This document shows positions 1 to 8,815 of a stretch of 64,000 nt of DNA, piece after piece; positions within the stretch are counted from its first letter, which is position 1; each line of letters opens with the position of its first letter. Under the pieces are notes generated by a model that was given only the letters and a program-made list of their open reading frames with translations, was not told where the DNA came from and did not search any database. The stretch is from assembly GCF_005871185.1 (NCBI RefSeq), contig NZ_SWKN01000008.1:310001-374000 (forward strand), given 5' to 3'. Source of the stretch: Limnobacter alexandrii. GTDB lineage: Bacteria > Pseudomonadota > Gammaproteobacteria > Burkholderiales > Burkholderiaceae_B. A program made the translations under genes and the position numbers.

Positions 1-297
1 ACCTCTGTCGAGGGTCTGGGGCATTGTGAGCTTTTGCAGTCCTCTTTGTGTCCCGCAAATTTTCAAGCCATACTTGTCTTGAACAGCTATGAGAGTAACT
101 GCCTTCGTGATTGGCTTTCACAGCGTTGGCTTGCAAAGTCGCTTGAACAAACCGGAATTTTCGAGCTCGAGCATTCCAAGGTGATCATTTCCAAGGCCAT
201 GTCAGCCATCAATTTGCTTGATGCAAAGGACAAATTCGAAGTTTGGCTTCAGGCAGTATTAACTGATCGATCCAATGCCGCACAAAGCAGGGGGTAA
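1..297 (+). CDS. Hypothetical protein, C-terminal fragment (5' end outside window)
   Basis: The frame is open from the first base of the window to a TAA at 295-297, so this is probably the 3' end of a gene that begins to the left. A TTG at 34 is the first possible internal start but has no convincing ribosome binding site. The visible residues are rich in Leu, Ser and Ala, with a Trp-containing stretch (LSQRWLAKSLEQ) and no signal peptide, membrane segment or catalytic motif. I do not recognise the family. It converges on the chaperone-like gene on the other strand, with a six-base gap. It could belong to a secretion or accessory locus on the left, but that rests only on neighbourhood. Confidence 0.4.
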   Translation, partial: TSVEGLGHCELLQSSLCPANFQAILVLNSYESNCLRDWLSQRWLAKSLEQTGIFELEHSKVIISKAMSAINLLDAKDKFEVWLQAVLTDRSNAAQSRG

Positions 298-303
298 TTG
301 TAT

Positions 304-735
304 TCAGTGCATGCTTTGTTGCTGGAAGTAGGTTTGCTTGTAGGCGAATGCCACATGAACAAACTCTTGAAACTGGTTCGTGACGAGATCGTTGTTTTCA
401 CTCACAATTTCAAGGCACAAACGCAGGCAGTTGTCGTGATTTGAAATGGCTGTCGAAATACCTGCGGGGATGTCGTCTTTAAGTTCGCTAAACAGGGCCA
501 ATGCCAGTTTGATTTGGTTTTCTTGAACTTGCAACGATTTTCCCAAGCTGAAAATTCTTGCACTTACCCTGCAATCTGCACCGCCAAGGTGTTGCAACTC
601 AATGGTGAAATTCTTTTCAAAATCAATTCGATAGCCTTCTGCTGCGGCACACTGCTCGGTCTCGTTGGGGCTCATTCCCAACGATTCCAGAATTTTGTCG
701 AGTGCGCCATATTGGATTGCCAAGTTTGCGTTCAT
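304..735 (-). CDS. Putative type III secretion chaperone (CesT/Tir-chaperone-like)
   Basis: This 143-residue cytosolic protein has the size and layout of class I type III secretion chaperones: an N-terminal helix (ALDKILESLGM), a short beta-rich middle (YRIDFEKNFTIELQHLG, then RVSARIFSLG), a helix with ALALFSEL, and a C-terminal helix ending in FQEFVHVAFAYK. Proteins of this fold hold secreted effectors or translocators in a secretion-competent state. No catalytic motif is visible. Its ATG is translationally coupled to the upstream ECF sigma gene (TGATG overlap), so both are probably made from one mRNA. The assignment rests on overall pattern rather than a signature motif; an unrelated small alpha/beta protein remains possible. 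No secretion apparatus gene is inside the window. Confidence 0.5.
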   Translation of the reverse strand: MNANLAIQYGALDKILESLGMSPNETEQCAAAEGYRIDFEKNFTIELQHLGGADCRVSARIFSLGKSLQVQENQIKLALALFSELKDDIPAGISTAISNHDNCLRLCLEIVSENNDLVTNQFQEFVHVAFAYKQTYFQQQSMH

Positions 736-1346
736 CAGTCCATGTAAAGGTCGTAGATTGATTTCAGTTGCGCGCGCGATCTTGAGATTCGTGATCTGAC
801 GGTACCGATCGGAATGCCCAGAATGTCTGCTGCTTCCTGGTAGGAATTTCCCTGCTGAACCACCAGAACCAGGGTTTCACGCAGGTCTGGAGGCAAGTTG
901 CCGATTGCCGATTCCAGCTTGATGCTGAACTCGTTCTTCATGCAATGCTGCATGGGGTCCGAGCCCTCGGCCTGTTCCAGTTCAAGGTCTTCATCCGATG
1001 TGAAGTGAAATTTGTACTGTGGAGAACGGCGTGCAGTGTTTCGAATAATATTCAGAGCAATGCCAAACAGCCAGGTGGCCCTTTTTGCATCGCCTCGAAA
1101 GCTGTCCCAGCAGCAGTAAGCTTCAATCAGCGTTTGCTGAAACACATCTTCAACGGCGTTTTCATCACGAAAATGTTTGATGATGAAGTTGCGTAAGCGC
1201 TTCTCCTGCTTGGCCACCAACAATTCAAACTCTGAGCGCGTTGTTTCCAGATCAGCCCTTGAACACCTCTGAATTGCGGTGATCTTTAACTTGGGGGCAA
1301 TCGGTTTCATGTCGAGCCTCTCTACTTGAAACGGGAGTGGAATCAT
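735..1346 (-). CDS. ECF-family RNA polymerase sigma factor
   Basis: This 203-residue protein has the two-domain ECF architecture. Sigma region 2 lies at about residues 39-107 (FRDENAVEDVFQQTLIEAY, then RGDAKRATWLFGIALNIIRN). A short acidic linker follows. Sigma region 4 is at about 143-196, with the helix-turn-helix YQEAADILGIPIGTVRSRISR. It should direct RNA polymerase to a small regulon. The ATG at 1346 has an AAGG seven bases upstream; Met13 is an alternative start. There is no anti-sigma gene beside it; instead the gene is coupled to a chaperone-like gene, an arrangement that recalls HrpL-type control of type III secretion in plant-associated bacteria. That parallel is inference. A GGAACC-N16-GCACTCA element lies upstream and may be its own promoter. 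Confidence 0.9.
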   Translation of the reverse strand: MIPLPFQVERLDMKPIAPKLKITAIQRCSRADLETTRSEFELLVAKQEKRLRNFIIKHFRDENAVEDVFQQTLIEAYCCWDSFRGDAKRATWLFGIALNIIRNTARRSPQYKFHFTSDEDLELEQAEGSDPMQHCMKNEFSIKLESAIGNLPPDLRETLVLVVQQGNSYQEAADILGIPIGTVRSRISRSRAQLKSIYDLYMD

Positions 1347-1504
1347 GGTCGGCCTTGGCGAATGGTTTAAATAACGCCACAGCGTATCAAGGCCGCAAAA
1401 AGTCCGAATGAGGTATCACCAGGGATAGGGGGTGGGGTGATGTGCTTCTTTATTAGCCTTGAAAAATGTGATAACCACGCTACACAAATTTCCTATCTTG
1501 CTGA

Positions 1505-1533
1505 TGAGTGCTGACACAGCCTCAGATGGTTCC
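1505..1533 (-). promoter_or_regulatory. ECF/hrp-box-like promoter upstream of the sigma gene
   Basis: On the minus strand GGAACC (1533-1528) is followed after 16 bases by GCACTCA (1511-1505). This differs at one specified position from the known hrp-box pattern GGAACC-N16-CCACNNA recognised by HrpL-type ECF sigma factors; GGAAC is also a common -35 element for other ECF factors. It lies about 160 bases upstream of the sigma ATG and points toward it, which would fit autoregulation with a long leader. No experiment supports it. Confidence 0.4.
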
Positions 1534-1598
1534 AGTACCGCCCGAAATGACGCCAAATTGTTGGTATCATCAAGCGGTTATTGAACTATCAGGTTGTC

Positions 1599-3560
1599 AT
1601 GAGCCAGTACCAAGAATCGTCTATTCGCGTCCTTAAAGGGTTAGAGCCTGTCAAGCAGCGCCCTGGCATGTACACCCGCACCGATTGTCCCTTGCACATC
1701 ATTCAAGAGGTCATCGACAACGCGGCTGATGAAGCTTTGGGTGGTTTTGGTTCAAGAATTACGGTGACCATTCACACAGACGGCAGCGTGTCTGTGCAGG
1801 ACGAAGGGCGGGGCATCCCGATTGGCCTTCACCCCGAGGAAAAAGTGCCAGTCATTGAACTGGTGTTCACCCGTTTGCATGCAGGTGGCAAGTTCAACAA
1901 GGCCGATGGCGGCGCTTATCGCTTCTCAGGCGGCCTGCATGGTGTGGGTGTGTCGGTCACCAATGCCTTGTCGACTCGCCTTGAGGTGAGTGCGGTACGC
2001 GACAAGCAGGTGGGCACATTGGTGTTTAGTGGTGGCGATGTAATCGAACCCCTGAAAGTTCGCCCGCAAACCAACAGTGATCCAAAAAAAGGCACCACGG
2101 TGCGCGTGTGGCCTGATCCCCAATATTTTGACTCGGCGGTACTGCCCCTTCATGAAATGGACCGCTTGTTGCGCAGCAAAGCTGTGCTGCTCAAGGGCGT
2201 TGAAGTGGTGTTGGTGTCTGAAAAAACCGGTGAAGCCAAACGTTGGAAATTTGATGATGGTTTGAGTGGTTTTTTGCGTGAGGAATTGCTGGACCGTGAG
2301 CTGGTGGCACCCATGTTCAGCGGCGACCTCAGCGTTGATGTACTTCGCGACGAGGGCTTTGCTGAAGGCGAGGGTGCGGCCTGGGCCTTGGCTTTTGTGG
2401 CCGAAGGTGCGCCTGTGCGTGAAAGCTATGTGAACCTGATCCCAACTTCGGCTGGGGGTACGCATGAATCGGGCCTTCGCGAGGCGGTGTTTCAGGCCAT
2501 CAAGGCGTTTTGTGAAATGCATTCCCTGATGCCCAAAGGCATCAAATTGATGCCTGATGACATATTTTCAAAAGCCAATTTTGTGTTGTCGGCCAAGGTG
2601 CTCGACCCACAGTTTCAGGGGCAAATCAAGGAACGCCTGAACAGCCGTGATGCGGTGCGTTTGGTGTCTTCACTGGTGAAGCCAGCGTTTGAGTTGTGGT
2701 TGAACCAGCATGTGGAAGACGGCAAAAAAATTGCTGAACTGGCCATCAAGCAGGCACAAGCCCGTTCGCGCGCTGCACAAAAGGTCGAGAAACGAAAAAG
2801 CTCTTCTGTGGCGATATTGCCAGGCAAGCTGACCGACTGTGAAAGCACAGACACCAGCTTGAATGAGGTGTTTCTGGTTGAGGGCGATTCCGCAGGTGGT
2901 TCAGCCAAAATGGGCCGTGACAAAGAGTTTCAGGCCGTGTTGCCTTTGCGTGGCAAGGTGCTCAACGCTTGGGAAACCGACAAAGATCGCCTGTTTGCCA
3001 ATCAGGAAATTCACGACATTGCAGTGGCCATCGGCGTAGACCCCCACGGTGTGAACGACAACCCCGATTTAAGTGGTTTGCGCTACGGCAAAATTTGTAT
3101 TCTTTCAGACGCGGACGTAGACGGTTCGCACATTCAAGTGCTGTTGCTCACCTTGTTCTACAAACATTTCCCTGCACTGATTCGCAGTCAGAATTTGTAC
3201 GTCGCTCGCCCACCATTGTTTCGTGTGGATGTGCCAGCGCAAGGTAAAAAGCCAGCGCGCAAGTTGTATTGTCTTGATGAAGCCGAGCTGTATGCCGTGC
3301 AGGACAAACTGGGCAAGGAAGGCGTGAAGGAAGCGAACATCAAGATTTCGCGCTTCAAGGGCTTGGGTGAAATGAATGCCGAACAACTTTGGGAAACCAC
3401 TTTGAACCCGGACACACGCCGTTTGTTGCCAGTTACTTTGGGTAGCCTCGATGTGGACCAAACCAACGCCATGATGCACATGTTGATGGGGCGCACGGAA
3501 AGTGGTGCGCGCCGCACCTGGCTGGAAGACAAAGGCAATTTGGTGGAAGTGGATATTTAA
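1599..3560 (+). CDS. parE: DNA topoisomerase IV subunit B
   Basis: ParE is the ATPase subunit of topoisomerase IV, which decatenates daughter chromosomes with ParC. The protein (653 residues from the ATG at 1599) starts with the GHKL ATPase domain: VIDNAADEALGG carries the ATP/Mg motif, DEGRGIPIG the next motif, and GGLHGVGVSVTNALS the glycine-rich lid. The Toprim domain follows, with EGDSAGGSAKMGRD and LSDADVDGSHI, which bind Mg at the cleavage site. The C-terminal KGLGEMNAEQLWETT block is typical of the GyrB/ParE family. A TTG at 1581 in the same frame is possible, but the ATG gives the family-typical MSQYQESSI start. No parC lies next to it in the window. It converges on dnaE2 with a 12-base gap. 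Confidence 0.96.
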   Translation: MSQYQESSIRVLKGLEPVKQRPGMYTRTDCPLHIIQEVIDNAADEALGGFGSRITVTIHTDGSVSVQDEGRGIPIGLHPEEKVPVIELVFTRLHAGGKFNKADGGAYRFSGGLHGVGVSVTNALSTRLEVSAVRDKQVGTLVFSGGDVIEPLKVRPQTNSDPKKGTTVRVWPDPQYFDSAVLPLHEMDRLLRSKAVLLKGVEVVLVSEKTGEAKRWKFDDGLSGFLREELLDRELVAPMFSGDLSVDVLRDEGFAEGEGAAWALAFVAEGAPVRESYVNLIPTSAGGTHESGLREAVFQAIKAFCEMHSLMPKGIKLMPDDIFSKANFVLSAKVLDPQFQGQIKERLNSRDAVRLVSSLVKPAFELWLNQHVEDGKKIAELAIKQAQARSRAAQKVEKRKSSSVAILPGKLTDCESTDTSLNEVFLVEGDSAGGSAKMGRDKEFQAVLPLRGKVLNAWETDKDRLFANQEIHDIAVAIGVDPHGVNDNPDLSGLRYGKICILSDADVDGSHIQVLLLTLFYKHFPALIRSQNLYVARPPLFRVDVPAQGKKPARKLYCLDEAELYAVQDKLGKEGVKEANIKISRFKGLGEMNAEQLWETTLNPDTRRLLPVTLGSLDVDQTNAMMHMLMGRTESGARRTWLEDKGNLVEVDI

Positions 3561-3572
3561 ATTTTTCAGTAA

Positions 3573-6500
3573 TTATTTGAAATCGCGTGAAGGCGTTTGA
3601 AGTTGTGCAAGCAGGTGGGTGTAGTCCACCAACCTGCGTGCCACCAAATTACACACTTCACCTTCGCGCTGCCAAATGCCAAAGACACCCATAATTTGCG
3701 CATTGCGCAGCACCTGCCGTTGTTCTTCGGCCAGGCTGTTCCACACAATTACATTGACATTGCCTGTTTCATCTTCAAGATTCAAAAACACGGTGCCATG
3801 CGCAGTGGCTGGGCGTTGCCGGTGCGTCACAATGCCGCAGGCCCGCGCCAGTCTGCCGTTGGGGTAGGTGCGCAATTCTTCAACCTGCCTTATTTTGTAC
3901 GGTGTAAGTTGCTTGCGTAAAAATGAAATGGGGTGGTGGGCAAGGCTTGCACCCGTTGCTCGGTAATCGGCCAGCATGTCCTCCAGTTCACTGGCTTTTG
4001 GCAATTCAAGCGGTGTTTCATTGCTACGTGTATTGGCCAGCAAGTCGATGTTTCTTGCACGCTGCCGAATGCCTTTTGTTTCTGTTGCAGCCGTTTGCCA
4101 CACCGCTTGGTGGCGGTGCCCAGCCAGTTGTTCCAGTGCATTGGCATCGGCCAGTGCAAGCAGGTCGCCGCGGTCAAGCTGTGCACGTTTGCTCAAGTCT
4201 TCCACGCTTTCAAACAAGCCTTGTTCGCGGGTTTGAACAATACGCAAAGCAGCATCGTGTTTCAGGCCATTCACACGGTTCAAGCCCAAGCGAACAGGCA
4301 ACAGGGCGCCGCTGTTACCGCCCGGTCCGGTTTCCAGTCGGGTTGCAAGGGCACTTTGCTGTATATCCACTGGCAGTACTTTCACGCCATGCCTTTGCGC
4401 ATCTTGAATCAGTTGTGAAGGCGCATAAAAACCCATGGGTTGTGCGTTGAGCAGCCCACACAAAAATGCATCCGGGTGGTGGCATTTCAGCCAGGCTGAG
4501 GCATACACCAGCATTGCGAAACTGGCGGCATGGCTTTCCGGAAAACCATATTCACCAAACCCTTCCATTTGCCTGAAAATACTTTCAGCAAATTCGCGGG
4601 TGTAACCACGCTCCAGCATGCCACTTACCACGCGCTCATAAAAATGGTGCAAGCCGCCTTTGCGCTTCCAGGCGGCCATGCCGCGGCGCAGGGCATCGGC
4701 CTCGCCTGGTGTAAAGCCAGCAGCCAGAATGGCCACTTGCATCACTTGTTCCTGAAAAATAGGAACACCCTTGGTGCGGCCCAGTGCTTCTTTCAAGGCT
4801 TCAGAAGGGTAGGTTTCTTCTTCCAGGCCTTGCCTGCGTTTTAAAAACGGGTGCACCATGCCACCTTGAATGGGGCCGGGCCGTACAATGGCCACTTGAA
4901 TTACCAGGTCGTAGTACTCACGGGGTTTCAGGCGGGGAAGCATGCCCATTTGTGCGCGGCTTTCAATTTGAAACACACCCACGGTGTCGGCCTTGCACAT
5001 CATGTCGTAAGCCACGCTGTCTTCAGACGGTATGGTTTGCAGGGTTCGTGGGGCATCGGGTTTTTTGTGCAATTCGTCCAGTGTCATGCGGATGGCGCTC
5101 AACATGCCAAGCGCCAATACATCCACTTTCATCAAACCCATGGCGTCCAGGTCGTCTTTGTCCCACTGAATCACGCTGCGCTCTGGCATGGATGCATTTT
5201 CAACGGGCACCAGTTCAGTCAGGCTGTCACGTGCAATCACAAAGCCGCCTGTGTGTTGCGACAAGTGTCGCGGAAACCCAAGCAGTTCATCGGCCAAATG
5301 CACACAATGTTGAATCGCGGTTTGGCGTACATCAATACCGGCTTGCACCATGTGGTCAACACTCATGCTGCGGCTGTAACCACCATCTTGTGACTTGGCC
5401 AGTTGTTCAATTGCGTCAGTGTCCAATCCCACGGCTTTGCCCACATCCCGCAATGCCGAGCGGGGCCTGTACACCACCACACTGGCAGCCAATGCAGCCC
5501 GGTCACGACCATATTTGTTGTAAATGTATTGAATCACTTCTTCGCGGCGTGTGTGTTCAAAGTCCACGTCGATGTCGGGTGGTTCATTGCGTTCGCGGCT
5601 AATAAAACGTTCGAACAGTACGGCCATTTTGTCGGGGTTGACTTCCGTGATGTGCAGGCAATAACACACCACGGAATTGGCGGCCGAGCCACGGCCCTGG
5701 CACAGAATATTGCAGGACCGTGCAAAGCGGACAATGTCGTAAACGGTTAAAAAGTAGGCCTCGAATTTCAGTTCTTCAATCAGGAGCAGTTCATGTTCAA
5801 TTTGTTTTCGAACTTTGGCAGGCACGGTACCGTTGTAACGTTGCAAAGCACCTTCTTCCACAAGTTGACGCAAGTATTGGGTGGGCTCCAGGCCTTCGGG
5901 GCTGATTTCACGTGGGTACTGGTAGCGCAATTCATCGAGCGAAAACACGCATTGCGCTGCCAGCGTCGTGGTTTGTTCAAGCAAGGTGTGCGGGTAGGTT
6001 TGGGCGAGTCGCTGCAAGGGTTGCAGGCAACGTTGTGCATTCGTTTCCAGAAAGGGTTTGGCCTCGTTCAGGCTGCAATTCAGTCGAATCGCGGTGAGTA
6101 CGTCGTGCAGGTTTTTTCGTTCGCTTGAATGCATCACAGGCAAATTGCTGGCCATTAATTCGACGCTGTGCAAGTGGGCCAAGGTTTGCAAATGCAGCAG
6201 CCATGCGTTGTCAAAACCACGGTGCTGCAAATTGCACACCAGGTGCATTCGGCCAGTGAAGCGTTTGGCGCACCAACTTAGCAACGCTGGAAAGTTTTCT
6301 TTGCTGCGCGCATCGGGTATCAGCAACAAGTGCAAGCCTGGTGGAATATCGGCAAGGTCTTCGCGGGTAAACAGGTAGTCGCCTTTGGCTGCCCGGCCAC
6401 GGGCCTGTGTAATCAGCCGGCACAAGTGGGTGTAACCAGTTTTGTTTTTTACAATCAGTGCAATTCGCTGGCCAGCAAAAGGACTGCTGTGTGCAAACAC

Positions 6501-6725
6501 AAACTGTGCGCCCACCAGCAGTTGAATGCCGCACTCTTTGGCAGCCTGGTGTGCGCGAACAATGCCCGCAAGTGAGCATTCATCCGCAATGCCAATGGCC
6601 CGGTATCCCAGCAGTTTGGCCTGCTGTACCAGCTCTTCCGGGTGTGATGCACTTTTCAAAAAACTGAAGTTGCTCAATGCCAAGGCTTCAGCAAAGTAAA
6701 TTGGTTTATCCAGGGTTTCGTTCAT
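3573..6725 (-). CDS. dnaE2: Error-prone DNA polymerase III alpha-like subunit DnaE2 (ImuC)
   Basis: DnaE2 is the C-family polymerase that extends lesions as part of the ImuA-ImuB-DnaE2 mutasome. The 1050-residue protein starts with a PHP domain (ALSNFSFLKSASHPEELV) lacking the usual first metal-binding His. The polymerase palm includes PDIDVDFE at residues 383-390, which contains the catalytic aspartates. Further on are the HHH/finger region and, near the C-terminus, an OB fold (RACGIVTHRQRPATAHGT). It is shorter than replicative DnaE (about 1160 residues) and lacks the clamp-binding C-terminal tail, as expected for DnaE2. Its ATG overlaps the imuB stop by four bases (ATGA), so it is the last gene of the LexA-controlled operon. 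Confidence 0.96.
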   Translation of the reverse strand: MNETLDKPIYFAEALALSNFSFLKSASHPEELVQQAKLLGYRAIGIADECSLAGIVRAHQAAKECGIQLLVGAQFVFAHSSPFAGQRIALIVKNKTGYTHLCRLITQARGRAAKGDYLFTREDLADIPPGLHLLLIPDARSKENFPALLSWCAKRFTGRMHLVCNLQHRGFDNAWLLHLQTLAHLHSVELMASNLPVMHSSERKNLHDVLTAIRLNCSLNEAKPFLETNAQRCLQPLQRLAQTYPHTLLEQTTTLAAQCVFSLDELRYQYPREISPEGLEPTQYLRQLVEEGALQRYNGTVPAKVRKQIEHELLLIEELKFEAYFLTVYDIVRFARSCNILCQGRGSAANSVVCYCLHITEVNPDKMAVLFERFISRERNEPPDIDVDFEHTRREEVIQYIYNKYGRDRAALAASVVVYRPRSALRDVGKAVGLDTDAIEQLAKSQDGGYSRSMSVDHMVQAGIDVRQTAIQHCVHLADELLGFPRHLSQHTGGFVIARDSLTELVPVENASMPERSVIQWDKDDLDAMGLMKVDVLALGMLSAIRMTLDELHKKPDAPRTLQTIPSEDSVAYDMMCKADTVGVFQIESRAQMGMLPRLKPREYYDLVIQVAIVRPGPIQGGMVHPFLKRRQGLEEETYPSEALKEALGRTKGVPIFQEQVMQVAILAAGFTPGEADALRRGMAAWKRKGGLHHFYERVVSGMLERGYTREFAESIFRQMEGFGEYGFPESHAASFAMLVYASAWLKCHHPDAFLCGLLNAQPMGFYAPSQLIQDAQRHGVKVLPVDIQQSALATRLETGPGGNSGALLPVRLGLNRVNGLKHDAALRIVQTREQGLFESVEDLSKRAQLDRGDLLALADANALEQLAGHRHQAVWQTAATETKGIRQRARNIDLLANTRSNETPLELPKASELEDMLADYRATGASLAHHPISFLRKQLTPYKIRQVEELRTYPNGRLARACGIVTHRQRPATAHGTVFLNLEDETGNVNVIVWNSLAEEQRQVLRNAQIMGVFGIWQREGEVCNLVARRLVDYTHLLAQLQTPSRDFK

Positions 6726-8095
6726 GCGAAGTAACCATGTAAAAACCAGCGCGAATTCTCGTCAAGCAGGTCTTGGTACAGCCACACCAAACTGGAATTG
6801 CTATCACGTGCGCAGTAGTAGTCGCGTTTGCAGGGCTGTGAATCCCACCAGCCGAATTCAACACGTTCGGGGCCGCTGAGTAGCTGCCAGGGTCCACCCG
6901 TTTTCCATTCCGGGGCTTTGCCTTGCAAGGGTTTGGCTTGCGGTAACAACCACAAAGGCCTTGGTGCGCTGCTGGGCAGGGTGGAGTTATCCAATTCAGG
7001 GGTGTGTTTTTTTTCTCCTTTTTTGAACGCAGTATTTGTATTTTTAAGCAAGGGTGTGTGCTGCAACACAATGCTGCATTCTGGCCTTGGATCACTTTCT
7101 GTGGCGGCAAACAACACGGTTTGTTCACCCAAGCGTGCGCGAAGAACATCGCAGGTGCTGTTCCAATTGTGCGTGCTTTCTGCAGGGTCGGGTAAAAAAC
7201 TGTTGTTCACATTGGGCAGCAATTCACTGTGCGCGCAGCACACCTTCAGGCTGCGTATGTCGTCATCAAACTGCATTCGTACCAATTGGTGATGCAGCAG
7301 GCGCTTCCATGTTTCAAGGCAATCAGTGGGCTGTGCACTGCGCAAGCGCAAAACCTCTTCACCGTGTGCGTGCATGAATGCCCAGTGCAATTCACGCGTG
7401 CCGCATTTTTGCTGCTTCAACCAGTTGCACACTGCCTCAAGCAGGGCTTGCGCATGGTGCTCAATCAGGTCAAGCCTGTCACTGTGAAACGGCAGTTCTT
7501 TTTCTTTCTCGAAAGTGTTGGCGGGTTTGTGTGCAACTGCAGCGGGAGCCAGTTTATTTTGCGCACCAAAACCCGAATCAAGTTCAGCCAGTGCCTGCGC
7601 GCCGAAGCGCCTTAAAAATCCGTCTCGTGGCAAGCGCCACAAATCGCCAAGGCGATTAAAGCCGCATTGTTGCCAGGTGCTTTGCAGCTTTGTATCGCAA
7701 TCAAGTACTGACATTGGCAATGCGAGCAAGCTGTTTTCATTGAAGTTCAGCATGGCCAAAAAATCATCATGACTGCGGGCCGGTGCGCATTTGCCAAGCC
7801 ACCATGCGCCAGTGGCTGTGTGGTGATTGGCCAGTTGCAGTTCTGCTGGAAATTCTTCTGCGTTTTGCCACAACTGTGAAAGCAAGGCTTGTGCGCCACC
7901 AAACAAGCGGAAGCTGCTGTGCACTTCAACCAGCCAACCCATGTATTCATGGTGTTGGTCTTGCCGCCAGCACACCATTGGACTGTAGCGTGCTGCCAAT
8001 TCAAACAGAGAACTGGCATCAAATTGCGATTCGGCTTCCTGTGGCTTGCTGGGCTTTTGGCAAGTTTGTTTGTAACTCAGAGCGATCCAACGCAC
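6722..8095 (-). CDS. imuB: Mutasome Y-family polymerase-like protein ImuB
   Basis: ImuB is a Y-family polymerase homologue thought to have lost catalysis and to bridge DnaE2, ImuA and the sliding clamp. The protein shows the ImuB pattern (FELAARYSPMVCW, then MGWLVEVHSSFRLFGGAQAL), with no catalytic acidic pair in the palm motifs. The frame is open up to an ATG at 8155, but I place the start at the GTG at 8095. An AGGAG lies seven bases upstream of it, the resulting N-terminus MRWIALSY matches the family, and the overlap with imuA falls from 137 to 77 bases. The stop overlaps the dnaE2 start as ATGA. The C-terminal third is variable and ends in a basic/aromatic motif typical of the family. Confidence 0.9.
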   Translation of the reverse strand: MRWIALSYKQTCQKPSKPQEAESQFDASSLFELAARYSPMVCWRQDQHHEYMGWLVEVHSSFRLFGGAQALLSQLWQNAEEFPAELQLANHHTATGAWWLGKCAPARSHDDFLAMLNFNENSLLALPMSVLDCDTKLQSTWQQCGFNRLGDLWRLPRDGFLRRFGAQALAELDSGFGAQNKLAPAAVAHKPANTFEKEKELPFHSDRLDLIEHHAQALLEAVCNWLKQQKCGTRELHWAFMHAHGEEVLRLRSAQPTDCLETWKRLLHHQLVRMQFDDDIRSLKVCCAHSELLPNVNNSFLPDPAESTHNWNSTCDVLRARLGEQTVLFAATESDPRPECSIVLQHTPLLKNTNTAFKKGEKKHTPELDNSTLPSSAPRPLWLLPQAKPLQGKAPEWKTGGPWQLLSGPERVEFGWWDSQPCKRDYYCARDSNSSLVWLYQDLLDENSRWFLHGYFA

Positions 8096-8774
8096 GAACA
8101 AGCTCCTGTGAGTGCGGGGTGTCGGGTAAAGCACCTTGCGGTTTGGGCAAATCAATCAACACGGGTTCTTCAAGTACAGGGCCCCTGCGTTTAATCAAAT
8201 GCACGCGCAAGCTGTTGGGGCTTTGGGCAGTTAGGCACAAACGCAGTGAGGCCGGTGACGGTTGCATTTGCGCACGAATGGGGCGAAACACGAAACTTAA
8301 ACCCTGGGACCGCGTGGCCTGGTACTGCAAGCGGCGCAACACCGTGGGGTTACACAGTGCTTTTTCTTCGGGCAACCACATGAAAAGCGCACCGAAGGAA
8401 TCGCTTTGCAGCACTTGCTCTATCGCCCAAAGCCTGTCTTGGGGTTTGTCGGTTTGAATCAAATGCACTTGATTCAAAGCCACACCAAACTGTTCAAACA
8501 CAGGTGTGAGCGGAAGCAATGGTGCACCGATCAACACCAGTTTTTTTTGTTCCAGCGAAAGCTTGCGCAACACCGGCATTAAAAAGCGAAGCTCGCCGAT
8601 GCCATGGTGCTTTAATAGCAGTTCAATCAGGTTGCGGGTGGGCCATCCACCCCCCGGCAATTGCTGATCAAGGGCAGCAAAGCCGCTAGGTATGCGTACG
8701 CTTGTGTCGCTGGCAAGCTGGTGGGCCCGCCACACGCCAGGGTGAATGTTGGCAATGGCAAGATCAGACGACAC
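8019..8774 (-). CDS. imuA: Mutasome RecA-like accessory protein ImuA
   Basis: ImuA is a RecA/SulA-related protein needed, with ImuB and DnaE2, for SOS-induced mutagenesis. The 251-residue sequence has the N-terminal block VWRAHQLASD, then the conserved FAALDQQLPGGGWPTRNLIELL. The central region (KLVLIGAPLLPL, then FGALFMWLPEE) matches the RecA-like core, but the P-loop is not a canonical GxxxxGKT. The ATG at 8774 is 41 bases downstream of the lexA stop, placing it in the lexA operon; its own 3' end runs 77 bases into imuB. No separate LexA box is seen in the lexA-imuA gap, so control probably comes from the lexA promoter. Confidence 0.92.
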   Translation of the reverse strand: MSSDLAIANIHPGVWRAHQLASDTSVRIPSGFAALDQQLPGGGWPTRNLIELLLKHHGIGELRFLMPVLRKLSLEQKKLVLIGAPLLPLTPVFEQFGVALNQVHLIQTDKPQDRLWAIEQVLQSDSFGALFMWLPEEKALCNPTVLRRLQYQATRSQGLSFVFRPIRAQMQPSPASLRLCLTAQSPNSLRVHLIKRRGPVLEEPVLIDLPKPQGALPDTPHSQELVRALDRSELQTNLPKAQQATGSRIAI

Positions 8775-8815
8775 AACTACCCCCCGACATTGCTTTTCAG
8801 TGCAATTACTGCGCT

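Noticed and set aside
1926-2522. 198-codon minus-strand frame inside parE
   Set aside because: Antisense to the ATPase domain of ParE; His/Thr/Gln-rich sequence without family features.
4784-5602. Long open frame (272 codons) on the plus strand inside dnaE2
   Set aside because: It is antisense to a clear polymerase gene, has no recognisable domain and shows a composition typical of shadow frames (rich in Cys, Arg and His).
8798-8811. CAGT-N6-ACTG palindrome as a second LexA box before imuA
   Set aside because: Half-site order and spacing do not match CTGT-N8-ACAG.
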